Positions 35,611 to 46,207 of a stretch of DNA of 64,000 nucleotides are shown here, piece by piece. How positions within the stretch are numbered: position 1 is the stretch's first letter; the number at the start of each line of letters is the position of its first letter. The DNA is from Marinobacter salicampi. Its GTDB lineage: Bacteria > Pseudomonadota > Gammaproteobacteria > Pseudomonadales > Oleiphilaceae. The translations under genes and the position numbers were made by a program. The notes under the pieces were generated by a model. That model did no database searches. It was not told the DNA's origin and saw nothing but the letters and a program-made list of their open reading frames with translations. The stretch is from contig NZ_JAAMPF010000002.1 of NCBI RefSeq assembly GCF_011074795.1, forward strand, positions 1-64,000. Reading direction: 5' to 3'.

Positions 35611-38076
35611 ATGCGTTTTCTGCCGGGCCTGAGCAGCCTTATCCTGACCCTGTTTCGTAAATGCCTGTTTCTCTGGGTCAGAACGGACGTTATAGGCGCC
35701 AGCCGGGAACAACTGGAACTGGATCCAGACAAGCCGATTTGCTACGTGCTCCAGTACAGCTCCCTTTCCAGCCGCCTGGTCCTGGAGCAGGAGGTGCTTC
35801 GCGCCGGTCTGCCCTCCGCCGAACAGCCCGTCCCGATTCACGGCGCACCCCAGCGGTCCTTCTTCTTCCTATACCACCGCACCGGCGGCCTGTTCCGAAG
35901 AAGACAGACCCCTACCCTGACTGAGCGCATGCAGGCATACGTCGAACTCTGCCTTGGCGACCCTACCCTCGATATCCAGGTCGTGCCGGTTTCACTGTTC
36001 TGGGGCCGGGCGCCTGACAAGGCCAGGTCACTGGTCAAGCTGGTGCTGTCAGACACCTGGTCGGTCGCCGGTCGTTTGCAGAAATTCCTGATCATCCTGG
36101 TGCACGGCCGCAATACCTACGTTCAGTTCAGCAAGCCCCTGTCCCTCAGCCAGGTGGTCGATGAGCACCGGGATAACGAGCAGAAAGCCATACGAAAGGT
36201 GGCCCGTGTCCTGCGCACCCACTTTCGCCGTGTGCGCCAGGCGGTCCTTGGACCGGACCTGTCGCACCGGCGCACGTTGGTTGAAGGCCTGATCCGTACC
36301 CCTGCAGTAAAAGACGCCATAAGGGAAACCGCGCGAAAAGAGGACATTCCGCCGGAAAAAGCCCGCATGAAAGCCCGCAAGTACGCAGACGAAATTGCCG
36401 CCAGCATGTCGGTGGCGACAATACGCGTCCTCGAGGTGGTTCTCAGCTGGTTATGGAACCGGATCTACAACGGCGTTGCGGTGAATAACATCGAAGTCGC
36501 CCAGGATGTGGCCCGCGATTACTCGGTGATCTATGTGCCCTGCCACCGATCCCACATTGACTACCTTCTGCTGTCCTATGTTCTGTATCGCAATGGCTTG
36601 ATGCCGCCTCACATAGCGGCGGGCATCAACCTGAATATGCCCGTGGTGGGCCCGGTGCTTCGCCGTGGCGGGGCTTTCTTCATGCGCCGCAGTTTCAAGG
36701 ACAACCCCCTGTACAGCACGGTGTTCAACGAATACATGCACGTGATGTTCACCCGGGGCTACTCGGTAGAGTACTTCGTTGAAGGCGGGCGCAGTCGCAC
36801 CGGCAGAATGCTCCAGCCGCGTCCGGGCATGCTTGCCATGACCGTACGGAGTTTTCTACGGGACCATCGCAAGCCGATCGTGTTCGTGCCGGTTTACGTA
36901 GGCTATGAAAAGGTGATGGAGGGACGCTCCTATCTTGGTGAGCTGCGAGGCAAGAAGAAGCAGAAAGAAAGTATTTTCTCCCTGATCAGGGCAATCGGCA
37001 AGCTCAGGAACTCGTTCGGCAAGGTCGCAGTCAATTTTGGCGAGGCCATTCCCCTAGCGCCCTTGCTGGACGAGGTGGAGCCAAGCTGGCGCAAACAGGC
37101 TTACGCCAGTGACTATCGCCCCAAATGGCTGAACAGGGCGGTTTCAGAACTGGCGATCCGGGTCGCCACCCGGATCAATGCCGCGGTCGCCGTGAACCCC
37201 ATTGGCATGACAGCGACCGTATTGCTAAGCACTGAGAGGCTGGCAATGGATGAGTCCCAGCTCAGTCGCCTGATGGACCAGTTTGCCGACCTGTTGCGGG
37301 CCTTTCCCTACGCCGACACGGTGACCCTTCCCGAAGGCCAGGGCAAAGACTGGGTAGATTATTGCGAGGGCATGGGGCTGGTGGATCGCCAACCACAGAA
37401 ACTGGGGGATATCATCGCGCTCGAGGGCAATAACGCCATCCTGATGACCTATTACAGGAACAACATCCAGCACCTGTTTGCCCTGCCTTCATTGATTGCC
37501 TCTCTGTTCGAGAACAATGCCTCCCTTGCCCAGGACAAGGTGGTCTTCCTGGCAAGCGTCGTGTATCCCTACCTGCAATCGGAGCTGTTCCTCAAATATC
37601 ATCCGGAGCAGGCCGAACAGGTGGTCGACCAGTGGCTGGATGTACTCGTGTCACAGGGATTGTTGCGCTCCGAGGGGGACCTGATCATGCGACCCCTGGA
37701 AGGCACCGACGCCATGCTCCGGCTGAGAATACTGTCGCGGTTCATTATCCAGACCCTGGAACGCTACCATATTTCCATTGCCGTACTTCGCAAATATGGC
37801 TCAGGGAAGATCAGCGCGACCGAACTGGAAGAGCAGAGCACCCTGATGGCCGAGCGCATGTCCATACTGTTTGGCCTGAACGCGCCCGAATTCTTTGACA
37901 AGACACTGTTCCGCAACTTCATAGCCAACCTGCAAAAGAACGAGGTTATCACCGAGGATGCCAACGGCCAGCTATGCTATACCGACGGCCTGGATGAAGT
38001 AGCTGAAGATGCTCGCCTGGTGCTGAGCGTGGAGAAGCGTCAGGCGATCCAGCAGGTAACCATGCTGGGAGCTTGA
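35611..38076 (+). CDS. plsB: Glycerol-3-phosphate 1-O-acyltransferase
   Basis: An 821-residue inner-membrane-associated enzyme that adds the first acyl chain in phospholipid synthesis, using acyl-CoA or acyl-ACP. The acyltransferase block I HRSHID is at 312-317 (HX4D), block III is VEGGRSRTG, and the FIMRRSF-like segment is nearby (residues about 352-360). Length matches E. coli PlsB (about 807). It is monocistronic and converges with rsmJ. Long-chain acyl-CoA use links it to the wax-ester gene of this window. Confidence 0.96.
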   Translation: MRFLPGLSSLILTLFRKCLFLWVRTDVIGASREQLELDPDKPICYVLQYSSLSSRLVLEQEVLRAGLPSAEQPVPIHGAPQRSFFFLYHRTGGLFRRRQTPTLTERMQAYVELCLGDPTLDIQVVPVSLFWGRAPDKARSLVKLVLSDTWSVAGRLQKFLIILVHGRNTYVQFSKPLSLSQVVDEHRDNEQKAIRKVARVLRTHFRRVRQAVLGPDLSHRRTLVEGLIRTPAVKDAIRETARKEDIPPEKARMKARKYADEIAASMSVATIRVLEVVLSWLWNRIYNGVAVNNIEVAQDVARDYSVIYVPCHRSHIDYLLLSYVLYRNGLMPPHIAAGINLNMPVVGPVLRRGGAFFMRRSFKDNPLYSTVFNEYMHVMFTRGYSVEYFVEGGRSRTGRMLQPRPGMLAMTVRSFLRDHRKPIVFVPVYVGYEKVMEGRSYLGELRGKKKQKESIFSLIRAIGKLRNSFGKVAVNFGEAIPLAPLLDEVEPSWRKQAYASDYRPKWLNRAVSELAIRVATRINAAVAVNPIGMTATVLLSTERLAMDESQLSRLMDQFADLLRAFPYADTVTLPEGQGKDWVDYCEGMGLVDRQPQKLGDIIALEGNNAILMTYYRNNIQHLFALPSLIASLFENNASLAQDKVVFLASVVYPYLQSELFLKYHPEQAEQVVDQWLDVLVSQGLLRSEGDLIMRPLEGTDAMLRLRILSRFIIQTLERYHISIAVLRKYGSGKISATELEEQSTLMAERMSILFGLNAPEFFDKTLFRNFIANLQKNEVITEDANGQLCYTDGLDEVAEDARLVLSVEKRQAIQQVTMLGA

Positions 38077-38114
38077 CCATTTCGAGGGGGAGTATGGGTC
38101 CTCCGGGAAACAGC

Positions 38115-38921
38115 TTATCGGACCGGGAGGGCCTTGATCGGGTAGATGTCGTAGCGGCTGGTCTTACCTTCCAGCCGGGTAGCCGGTTCAATGCCTGTCA
38201 CGGGCGGCGCTTTTCGCGGACGCTTGACCACCACCCGATAGGTCGCCCGCACCAGGGCAGCCCTCAATAAAGCCGGCGCATCGTCGTCATCACCCACCAG
38301 ATCCCGGAATACCCGCATTTCTTTTTTGACCAGCGCTGATTTATCCCGGTGGGGAAACATCGGATCAAGGTAAATGACGTCTGCTACGTCCGGCTCCGAT
38401 CCTTCCAGCCAGTTAGCACTGTCTTCCCTGATCAGCTCCATGCGTTCGACCACCGGCGCCGCAGCGGCATTCAGACTCGCCCTCTCCAGCCCGTCAGCCA
38501 GCAATGCGTGGACGATCGGTGAACGCTCAAGCAGTGTCACTGAACAGCCGAGCCCGGCGAGCACAAAGGCATCCTGGCCCAGGCCGGCAGTGGCATCGAG
38601 TATGCGCAGAGGTTGCCGTGTTTTCTGGAGCCCGACGGCCCTTGCGATCAACTGGCCTGTGCCACCACCATGCTCCAGACGGTAGCCTGCCTTGCCGGTG
38701 TCGAAGGCAGCGCGCACAGGACCCGGAGCTCCCTTGCCGGTGACCTGCAGGCACAGACCCTGCTCGTCGCCATAAAGAAGCATCGAAAAATTACGGACGT
38801 GGCGGGGATCGACGGTGCCAAGAAAGGGCAGGTCAAGATCAAGAGCAAGTTGCCGAAGGCCGGCAATGTCAGCCAGGCCTGAGCCCGCGACAGCAATAGA
38901 GGTATTGGAAGGCGTCAGCAT
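38115..38921 (-). CDS. rsmJ: 16S rRNA (guanine1516-N2)-methyltransferase
   Basis: A 268-residue class I methyltransferase of the RsmJ family. SAM motif is [13 protein letters not shown], catalytic loop YLDPMFPHR, as in E. coli YhiQ. It methylates G1516 of 16S rRNA. The start codon overlaps the stop of the upstream small gene (TGATG), so it is coupled with it. The C-terminal [10 protein letters not shown] is usual for the family. Confidence 0.93.
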   Translation of the reverse strand: MLTPSNTSIAVAGSGLADIAGLRQLALDLDLPFLGTVDPRHVRNFSMLLYGDEQGLCLQVTGKGAPGPVRAAFDTGKAGYRLEHGGGTGQLIARAVGLQKTRQPLRILDATAGLGQDAFVLAGLGCSVTLLERSPIVHALLADGLERASLNAAAAPVVERMELIREDSANWLEGSEPDVADVIYLDPMFPHRDKSALVKKEMRVFRDLVGDDDDAPALLRAALVRATYRVVVKRPRKAPPVTGIEPATRLEGKTSRYDIYPIKALPVR

Positions 38922-39301
38922 CAGACCCGGATATCAATCCCGGCCATTTCAACATCCCCGCCATCCCGCTGCCCTGCCACCGCTGCGAATACATCAAGTG
39001 CGCGGGCACTGGCAAATGGAAGTTCGTCGGCACGGAACCGTTCCAGACGGGCATCCTCGGCTGCCTGGCGCGCCTCCACCCGGCGCTCGATCGCCGCGCT
39101 GTCGATTGCATCCGGCTGGCGTGGACTGCGCTCGTCTCTGGGCTCAGCAAGCGTCCTGCGAATATCGGTCCCGCTGGCGTTTGGTCCGCTGACGGCCGGG
39201 TTGCGGGCGACATCCGGCCGGCTGCGGGCTGACGCAGCCTCGCTCTGGGCAGGAAGAAATGTGCTAGAGGGCAGACCAACCATTTCGAATTGTCCGGGCA
39301 A
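38921..39301 (-). CDS. Conserved hypothetical protein upstream of rsmJ
   Basis: A 126-residue hydrophilic protein, rich in Ala, Arg and Pro, with a long charged helix ([19 protein letters not shown]) and a hydrophobic C-terminal end (EMAGIDIRV). No signal peptide, no membrane segment. The overlap with rsmJ and a matching gene position in Pseudomonas suggest a real gene. I do not recognize a domain. A competing frame (38869-39279) has no support. Function unknown. Confidence 0.65.
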   Translation of the reverse strand: MPGQFEMVGLPSSTFLPAQSEAASARSRPDVARNPAVSGPNASGTDIRRTLAEPRDERSPRQPDAIDSAAIERRVEARQAAEDARLERFRADELPFASARALDVFAAVAGQRDGGDVEMAGIDIRV

Positions 39302-39352
39302 ATTCAGCTGAAAGCAAAGTATGGAACGGGTCGCGGGAAAATAAAAGCCCGG

Positions 39353-40150
39353 TTACCAAAGCACAACCAAGAGCACTACACCCAGTAACATGCGATAGAT
39401 GACATAGGGCATCAGACCCAGCCGTTCCAGGAATTTCAGGAACAGATGAATACAGACGACCGCACTGACAAACGAAATGCCAGCCCCAAGGGCAATGGAC
39501 TGCCAGTCTGCCGCCTCACCCAGGTTGATAAGTTCAATGACCTTCAGAAGCCCTGCTGCCGCAATCAGTGGTATGGAAATCAGGAACGAAAACCGGGCCG
39601 CTGAGTCACGGCTGAATCCCAGAAACAGTGCGGCGGTCATGGTGATGCCCGAGCGGGAAGTGCCGGGAATCAGAGCCAGGGCCTGAGCCAGTCCGATGAT
39701 GACCGCATCCTTTAACCGCAGCCCCGGCAACTCGCGCTCGCGCCGACCGACTGCGTCTGACCACCAGAGCACCAAACCGAACCCGATGGTGGAAAATGCT
39801 ATGACCAGTCCGGACCGCAAGTGGGCTTCTATCATGTCGTCCAACAAAAGACCGGCCAAACCAGCGGGAATGGTTGCCGCTATGACGGCCCAGGCCAGGC
39901 CGCTGTCCTCTCCTACGCGGCGGTGGTAGGTATCCGTCAACCAAGCCTGGCTCAGCCGGGCCACGTCGCGGCGGAAATACCAGACCACAGCAGCCAGAGT
40001 ACCTACATGCACCGCCACATCAAAGGCAAGCCCCTGATCAGGCCAGCCCAGAAGCTGCGACGGAAGGATAAGATGTGCGGAGCTACTGATCGGAAGAAAT
40101 TCAGTCAGGCCCTGCAGGATAGACAATATAATGATATGCCACAGATCCAT
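39353..40150 (-). CDS. uppP: Undecaprenyl-diphosphatase
   Basis: A 265-residue polytopic inner-membrane enzyme of the BacA/UppP family, which recycles undecaprenyl diphosphate for peptidoglycan and O-antigen. Diagnostic motifs are GLTEFLPISSSAHL (residues about 15-28) and PGTSRSGIT. Eight hydrophobic helices are visible. It ends 51 bp before the small gene, and the rsmJ-side genes are in the same direction. Confidence 0.95.
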   Translation of the reverse strand: MDLWHIIILSILQGLTEFLPISSSAHLILPSQLLGWPDQGLAFDVAVHVGTLAAVVWYFRRDVARLSQAWLTDTYHRRVGEDSGLAWAVIAATIPAGLAGLLLDDMIEAHLRSGLVIAFSTIGFGLVLWWSDAVGRRERELPGLRLKDAVIIGLAQALALIPGTSRSGITMTAALFLGFSRDSAARFSFLISIPLIAAAGLLKVIELINLGEAADWQSIALGAGISFVSAVVCIHLFLKFLERLGLMPYVIYRMLLGVVLLVVLW

Positions 40151-40176
40151 GGCTTGGGATTCCGCAAAAAGGATGG

Positions 40177-40875
40177 TTAACGACCGGGCAGTTTATTCCA
40201 GGTCACTTCGTCACGCAGGTACACCGGCCTGGCCTCGTGGGCAGCCACCGACTCACCTCTTTGCCAGGCCCCGCGGCCTAGAAGGGCAACCTCCCTCGCC
40301 CTGGGCACGAGGGTTGGGTCGACATCGATTACGCTGTTGACCAACGCCCCAGGCATATCCGCCTCAAGACGCCAGCCCGAACCGGCACCTAGCCAGGTCG
40401 TTGGGCCGTCCGGCAGGGTAAGGGATTCAGGACGACACACGCGCTCCGGCACAATAAGCTTCGGCTCACCGTCACGACACAAAAAGCACCCCCAGTAGAC
40501 CTCACCCATGCGGGCGTCAAAAGCGATCGCAAAGCCTGTGTCGGTGCCAGTCGGGGCATGCTCGGGAATCAGCTGGGCAGCGACAGCAGCAAGGGAGGAA
40601 ACCGGCAGCACCGGTATGCCAAGGCCATAGGCAAGTCCCTGGACCACGCCTGTTGCAATACGCAATCCCGTGAAAGAACCGGGTCCGCAAGCAAAGGCAA
40701 TGGCGTCCAGTTGGGCAGGAGCGAGCCCCTGTTCGCTGAGCAGGTCCCGGACCATCGGCATGAGCAGACGGGTGTGACCCCTCGGTGCCAGACTGAAGCG
40801 GTCGGTAAGCTGATCATCCACCAGAAGTGCTGCCGAGCAACCCTCGGATGATGTGTCCAGAGCCAATATCTTCAC
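40177..40875 (-). CDS. tsaB: tRNA threonylcarbamoyladenosine biosynthesis protein TsaB
   Basis: A 232-residue TsaB (YeaZ), a partner of TsaD in the t6A modification of tRNAs that read ANN codons. The ASKHA-fold N-terminus MKILALDTSSEGCSAAL and CGPGSFTGLRIATGVVQGLA are typical. The start is GTG at 40875. It lies 16 bp after adk, the common order in Pseudomonas-like genomes. Confidence 0.94.
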   Translation of the reverse strand: MKILALDTSSEGCSAALLVDDQLTDRFSLAPRGHTRLLMPMVRDLLSEQGLAPAQLDAIAFACGPGSFTGLRIATGVVQGLAYGLGIPVLPVSSLAAVAAQLIPEHAPTGTDTGFAIAFDARMGEVYWGCFLCRDGEPKLIVPERVCRPESLTLPDGPTTWLGAGSGWRLEADMPGALVNSVIDVDPTLVPRAREVALLGRGAWQRGESVAAHEARPVYLRDEVTWNKLPGR

Positions 40876-40891
40876 AGCAGAAAATCCCGGC

Positions 40892-41602
<711 letters not shown>

Positions 41603-41755
41603 TCAACTCCGCAGCTTCCGGGCCTCTTACCCTGACTTGTCACGTGCAGGCTGGGTCCTGAATTCAAAAGATCGGGCATTATACGAACTCAGGCCCACGA
41701 GAGAAAGTGGACCTCCGTAGCAGGCCTTCTGACCCCCTGCCGGTCTTTTGCCACA

Positions 41756-43135
41756 TCAGGATGTCAGCGAACGTGCCAGGGCGTCCAGGTCCTCAGACAC
41801 TGTATCAACCGCTTCTCGAAGCTGGTCCAGATCGTTGTCGCTCAATCCGAGTCGCCCGGCCTGGTCAGCCGGGCTGCGAAGATTGAACTCGTCACCGATG
41901 CCTTTTTCCTTCAGCAACTCATTTGCCAGCTGCACCATAAGCACATAGGACTCGTGCTCGCCATGGTAATCCTCCTGCTGATGGACGCCGGCCGACTTCA
42001 CGACGGCATCGGGTAATTGCCACAGCTTGTGCAGAATTCCACCGATCGCGCCGTGGCCGACAACCATTAACTCCTGCCCCTGGTCATTTCCAAACACTTG
42101 GCGCTCAAGGGAACGCATGCTGTGCTCGGGATTGGCCTCACGCAGGACACCCAGTTGTTGATACTCAGCAGGAAAAAGATGTCCTATCAACAGCAAACCA
42201 AAGTTGTGCAACAGACCGCACAGGTACGCCAGGCCCTTATCTGCATTGCATTTGCCGGCCATCTTCTGACAGAGGAAGGCACAATACAAGGAGTGACGCC
42301 AGAACTCATCCATTCCCAGCATACCTCCCCTGGGAACGTCAAATGCTCTGACCGAAGCAATACCCAGGGCAATGTGTGCGACCCGATCAAAGCCCAGAAC
42401 ACGGGTCACTGCGTCCTGGACCGAGTCAATCTGGCCCGGGTAATTGAACAGGGCAGACCGGGCATATCGCATGATCTGGGCGGTCATGCTGGGGTCAAAC
42501 TCGATCAGGTCTGCCAACTCGCGTGCGGTAGCATCCGTGTTGGATGTGAGCCGGAGGATTCTCAATGCCAATGCCGGCATGGGCGGCAAGCGATAGAGCT
42601 TCTGTAGCTGCTCGGCCACCTCTTCGAGGGTAACTACCTGCTGGCCATTGCCCGGGGCCTGTCCTGAACCATTGAGAACCAGGTGGGCCGACCGTGCTCC
42701 TGCCAATGCCAGACGCAGAGCTCGACCGTCCATTTCGATCAGCGCGCCGGCACTGCCGCCTGTCATGAGCACCCTCGGCTGGGACAGCACCCGGTCATCC
42801 ACAATAACCGGCACGCCGTAAGCACCGCCCACGGGCGGATGAAAGCCTGAGTCACAGTCGCTGAACAGACGGTCAGCCTGGCGAGCTGTCAGGGGTTGAA
42901 GCCGGCGACCGGTAAGGGCGTGAACCGCCTCGGTGTCGAGGACCGTATCGAACGGATGCACAGCCATCAACACACCGGATGCATCAATCAGCAAGGTTGC
43001 GCGAACCACCTGTTCCAGCGCCCTGCCGCAATGCATGACGGCCACTTCAAAACCGTCACCGGGGGCCAGCGGAATTTCATCAAAGTGAAGGCCCTTCCTG
43101 TTCAGGTACATTTCGAGTCGGGCAGATGACGCCAC
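41756..43135 (-). CDS. YbaK/aminoacyl-tRNA-editing domain fused to HDOD
   Basis: A 459-residue fusion. Residues about 1-150 resemble the YbaK/ProRS-editing (aminoacyl-tRNA deacylase) fold, for example PFDTVLDTEAVHALTGR and GGAYGVPVIVDDR. Residues about 180-420 are an HDOD domain (LPPMPALALRILRLTSN, LGFDRVAHIALGI, LLHNFGLLLIGHLFP). The editing fold's catalytic Lys is not clearly kept (a Gly-rich GGSAGALIE follows). A strong ribosome site AAGGAG precedes a GTG start. It lies between ppc and adk in the same direction. Function unknown; signalling or stress is likely. Confidence 0.85.
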   Translation of the reverse strand: MASSARLEMYLNRKGLHFDEIPLAPGDGFEVAVMHCGRALEQVVRATLLIDASGVLMAVHPFDTVLDTEAVHALTGRRLQPLTARQADRLFSDCDSGFHPPVGGAYGVPVIVDDRVLSQPRVLMTGGSAGALIEMDGRALRLALAGARSAHLVLNGSGQAPGNGQQVVTLEEVAEQLQKLYRLPPMPALALRILRLTSNTDATARELADLIEFDPSMTAQIMRYARSALFNYPGQIDSVQDAVTRVLGFDRVAHIALGIASVRAFDVPRGGMLGMDEFWRHSLYCAFLCQKMAGKCNADKGLAYLCGLLHNFGLLLIGHLFPAEYQQLGVLREANPEHSMRSLERQVFGNDQGQELMVVGHGAIGGILHKLWQLPDAVVKSAGVHQQEDYHGEHESYVLMVQLANELLKEKGIGDEFNLRSPADQAGRLGLSDNDLDQLREAVDTVSEDLDALARSLTS

Positions 43136-43203
43136 GGTATATCTCCTTACTGCTTGATGATATTGGCCACGCGTCTGCAGGTCAGGCGCCGGCCCGACCG
43201 GTC

Positions 43204-45846
43204 CTAGCCGGTGTTACGCATACCGGCGGCGATCCCTGCCATGGTCACTTTCAGCGCTCGCTCAACCAGTTCCGGCACCTGACCCGCCTCGCTATTCTCA
43301 CGATCCCGCCGAAGCAACTCCGCCTGCAAATAATGCAGGGGATCAGTATAGGGTGTCCGTACCCGCATGGAGTGGGCAAAGACCGGTTCTGCCTGTAGCA
43401 GGGCCTCCTGGTTCTTGAGCGCCTTTACCTGTTCTATGCAACCGGTCAGACGCTGCCGGAGATCTTCTCCCAGATGCTGAAGACCAGGCTCTACCAGCGT
43501 TTTTTCGTAGTAGCTGGCAATGCGCAGATCTGCCTTGGCAAGGACCATTTCCAGCATGTCCACGTAGGTGCGGAAAAACGGCCATCGCGCCATCATATCC
43601 TGCAACAGAGGCAAACGCCCGGATTCAGCCGCCTCCTTCAGTGCCACATCGCTGCCAAGCCAACTTGGCAACATGAGGCGCATCTGGGTCCAGGCGAAAA
43701 TCCAGGGGATGGCCCGCAGGCTTTCGACACCGCCGGTAGCATTGCGCCGGGCAGGACGGCTGCCCAGGGCCAGCTTGCCGAGCGCCTGCTCGGGTGTCGC
43801 CTGGCGGAAGTAAGGAACGAAGTCCGGATCTTCACGCACCACCTTGCGATAGGACGCAAGGGACCGCTCGGTCAGCCAGTCCATGGTATCCCGCCATTCC
43901 GGTTCCGGAGCTGGCGGTGGCGCAAGGGTCGCTTCTATCACTGCGGTGGTGTAGAGGGTCAGGCTCTGCTCCGCTAGCCTCGGCAAACCGAATTTGAAGC
44001 GGATCATTTCCCCTTGCTCGGTTATCCGGAAGCTGCCATTAACCGAACCCGGGGGCTGGGACAGTATCGCCCGGTTTGCCGGGCCACCGCCCCGCCCCAC
44101 GGTGCCACCGCGGCCGTGGAACAGGGTCAGGTGCAGGCCATACTGCCGCGCTATGTCAGTGAGTTTTTCCTGGGCCTGGTACTGGGCCCATGCAGCCATC
44201 AGCTGGCCTGCGTCCTTGGAGGAGTCGGAATAGCCGATCATGACCTCCTGGTGACCATTACAGTAGTCACGGTACCAGTCCAGCTCAAACAGCGCAGACA
44301 TGCTCTCCGGCGCGCCCGAAAGATCATTGAGGGTTTCAAAGAGGGGCACAACGCGCATCGGAAAGGTCATGCCCGCTTCCCGGAGCAGCAGAATAACGTT
44401 CAGAACGTCCGACGGCTTGCTGGCCATCGAGATAACGTAGGAACCCAAGGCTTCCGGGGTCTGCTTTGCGATCACCTCGCAGGTAGCCAGCACTTCCTGA
44501 ACCGGGTCCGATGGCTTCCAGTGACGGGGAATCAGCGGGCGTCTACCCTTCAGTTCTTTAATCAGAAAGGACTGACGCTCGTCTTCACTCCAGGCCAGGT
44601 AATCCCCGAGGTTCAGGTAGTCTACGATCTCGGCCACAGCCTCTGCATGACGGCTGGCTTCTTGCCTGACGTCCAGCTGGATCAGGGGCAGGCCGAAGGA
44701 ATGGGCGCGCCTCAGGGTGTCCAGCAATGGCCCGCTGGCCACCGTTTCCAGACCGCAGTCAACCAGTGACTGGTAACAGAGCGTCAATGGCTCTACCAGG
44801 TCACTGTTTTCGAAGAGGATATCGGTGTTGTCCGCAGGCTCGTCGTTCACCCGGGCCGCTGCCCAGTCCCGGGTTTTCACCAGCCGGTCCCGCAGGCGGG
44901 CAAGGACCACCCGATAAGGCTCCCGACTGTCACCGGTCGCTGCCCGCAACGCGTCGTTGGCCTGCCACATGGAAAGTTCTGCGCGCAGCGCCTGAATGTC
45001 CCGGAGATAGAGGTCGGCTGCCATCCAGCGGCCCAGCAGGAACACTCGCCGGGTCACATCATGGGTCACATTCGGATTACCGTCCCGGTCGCCCCCCATC
45101 CAGGAAGCGACCCGTATGGGCGCGGCATCGACCGGCAGCCCCTGGCCGGTTGCTGTCAGCAATGAATCATCAAGGCTACGCAGGAACCGCGGCAGCGCCT
45201 GCCAGAGACTGTTCTCGATTACCGCAAAGCCCCACTTGGCCTCATCGACCGCGGTGGGTCGTTCGTAGCGGATTTCATCCGTGTGCCAGGCTTCGGTCAC
45301 CAGCTGCCGGAGCCTTTCAATGATCTCGTCATGCTCACGGGTCAACAGATCATCGTGATCCAGCCTGGCAAGGCAATCGGACATCTCGTCGTATTTCATG
45401 ATCAGGGTTCGCCGGGCCACCTCGGTGGGGTGGGCGGTTAACACAAACTCGATACGAAGATCCCGCACCCGGTCATGGAGCTCTTCCGGCGCCACGCCCT
45501 GGTCCTTGAGACGATCGAACACTTCGCTAAGGGATTCGACCATGAGGTCCGACTGGTGTCCCCGCTTACGGCGGATGCCATGGTACTGTTCGGCAAGATT
45601 GGCAAGGTTCAGGAACTGGTTGAAGGCACGGGTTACGGGCAATAGCTGGTCGTCTGTTAGGCGGCTAAGCAGTTGAATCAGGCGCTGGCCGGAACCGCTT
45701 TCCTGGCGCCGGTCGGCCTTGGCCGCCGCCCGTATTTCTTCAATAAGCTCGAAACATTCCTGGCCGGGATGCTGACGGATACTTTGTCCCAACAGCTCGC
45801 CCAACAAGCGCACATTTTCACGGAGATCGGGGTGTAGTTCTGCCAC
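43204..45846 (-). CDS. ppc: Phosphoenolpyruvate carboxylase
   Basis: An 880-residue cytosolic enzyme that fixes bicarbonate onto PEP to give oxaloacetate. Motifs are FVLTAHPTEVARR, FHGRGGTVGRGGGP, and the C-terminal end GMRNTG. Start: a GTG at 45846 follows AAAGGACGT at good spacing; the longer reading beginning with TTG at 45876 is not needed. Length agrees with E. coli Ppc (883). It is transcribed toward the YbaK-HDOD gene (68-bp gap). Confidence 0.96.
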   Translation of the reverse strand: MAELHPDLRENVRLLGELLGQSIRQHPGQECFELIEEIRAAAKADRRQESGSGQRLIQLLSRLTDDQLLPVTRAFNQFLNLANLAEQYHGIRRKRGHQSDLMVESLSEVFDRLKDQGVAPEELHDRVRDLRIEFVLTAHPTEVARRTLIMKYDEMSDCLARLDHDDLLTREHDEIIERLRQLVTEAWHTDEIRYERPTAVDEAKWGFAVIENSLWQALPRFLRSLDDSLLTATGQGLPVDAAPIRVASWMGGDRDGNPNVTHDVTRRVFLLGRWMAADLYLRDIQALRAELSMWQANDALRAATGDSREPYRVVLARLRDRLVKTRDWAAARVNDEPADNTDILFENSDLVEPLTLCYQSLVDCGLETVASGPLLDTLRRAHSFGLPLIQLDVRQEASRHAEAVAEIVDYLNLGDYLAWSEDERQSFLIKELKGRRPLIPRHWKPSDPVQEVLATCEVIAKQTPEALGSYVISMASKPSDVLNVILLLREAGMTFPMRVVPLFETLNDLSGAPESMSALFELDWYRDYCNGHQEVMIGYSDSSKDAGQLMAAWAQYQAQEKLTDIARQYGLHLTLFHGRGGTVGRGGGPANRAILSQPPGSVNGSFRITEQGEMIRFKFGLPRLAEQSLTLYTTAVIEATLAPPPAPEPEWRDTMDWLTERSLASYRKVVREDPDFVPYFRQATPEQALGKLALGSRPARRNATGGVESLRAIPWIFAWTQMRLMLPSWLGSDVALKEAAESGRLPLLQDMMARWPFFRTYVDMLEMVLAKADLRIASYYEKTLVEPGLQHLGEDLRQRLTGCIEQVKALKNQEALLQAEPVFAHSMRVRTPYTDPLHYLQAELLRRDRENSEAGQVPELVERALKVTMAGIAAGMRNTG

Positions 45847-45967
45847 GTGACGTCCTTTTAAATTGACGGATACCAACGCTTATAACGATACTAAGGAATG
45901 TCTGGACAAGTCTATGCGCCATTTGGTCCGCCCCGCCGGGCCAGGCCAAGTTCTTTAGGAGCCCGCG

Positions 45968-46207
45968 ATGAAAGTGACGGATTTACCCAAGTATTGGGAA
46001 CAGGAAAAGCAGCCCGTTGAACGCAGCCATGATTACAACCTGCGCCTGCCGCTGGAAGATGCGGCCCGTATAGCGGCCCTGGCTGAACTGTATCCTGATC
46101 GTACTGAAAGTGACATTCTTAACGATATGATTGGTGCGGCCCTGGATGACCTGGTGCGTCAGAGCCCGCTGAAAGACAAGCTCACGAATACCAAAGATGG
46201 GCAGTAA
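45968..46207 (+). CDS. Small conserved protein, paralogue of the 46501-46845 gene
   Basis: A 79-residue protein, MKVTDLPKYWEQEK at the start, then RLPLEDAARIAALAELYPD and a helical end IGAALDDLVRQ. It shares MKxxDLxKYW, the LYP motif and xxIxAALDxL with the protein encoded on the opposite strand at 46501-46845. The fold looks all-helical; no known domain. The ribosome site TTAGGAG is good. Some database entries label this kind of protein a pilin assembly protein, as far as I recall; I do not see support for that. Confidence 0.75.
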   Translation: MKVTDLPKYWEQEKQPVERSHDYNLRLPLEDAARIAALAELYPDRTESDILNDMIGAALDDLVRQSPLKDKLTNTKDGQ

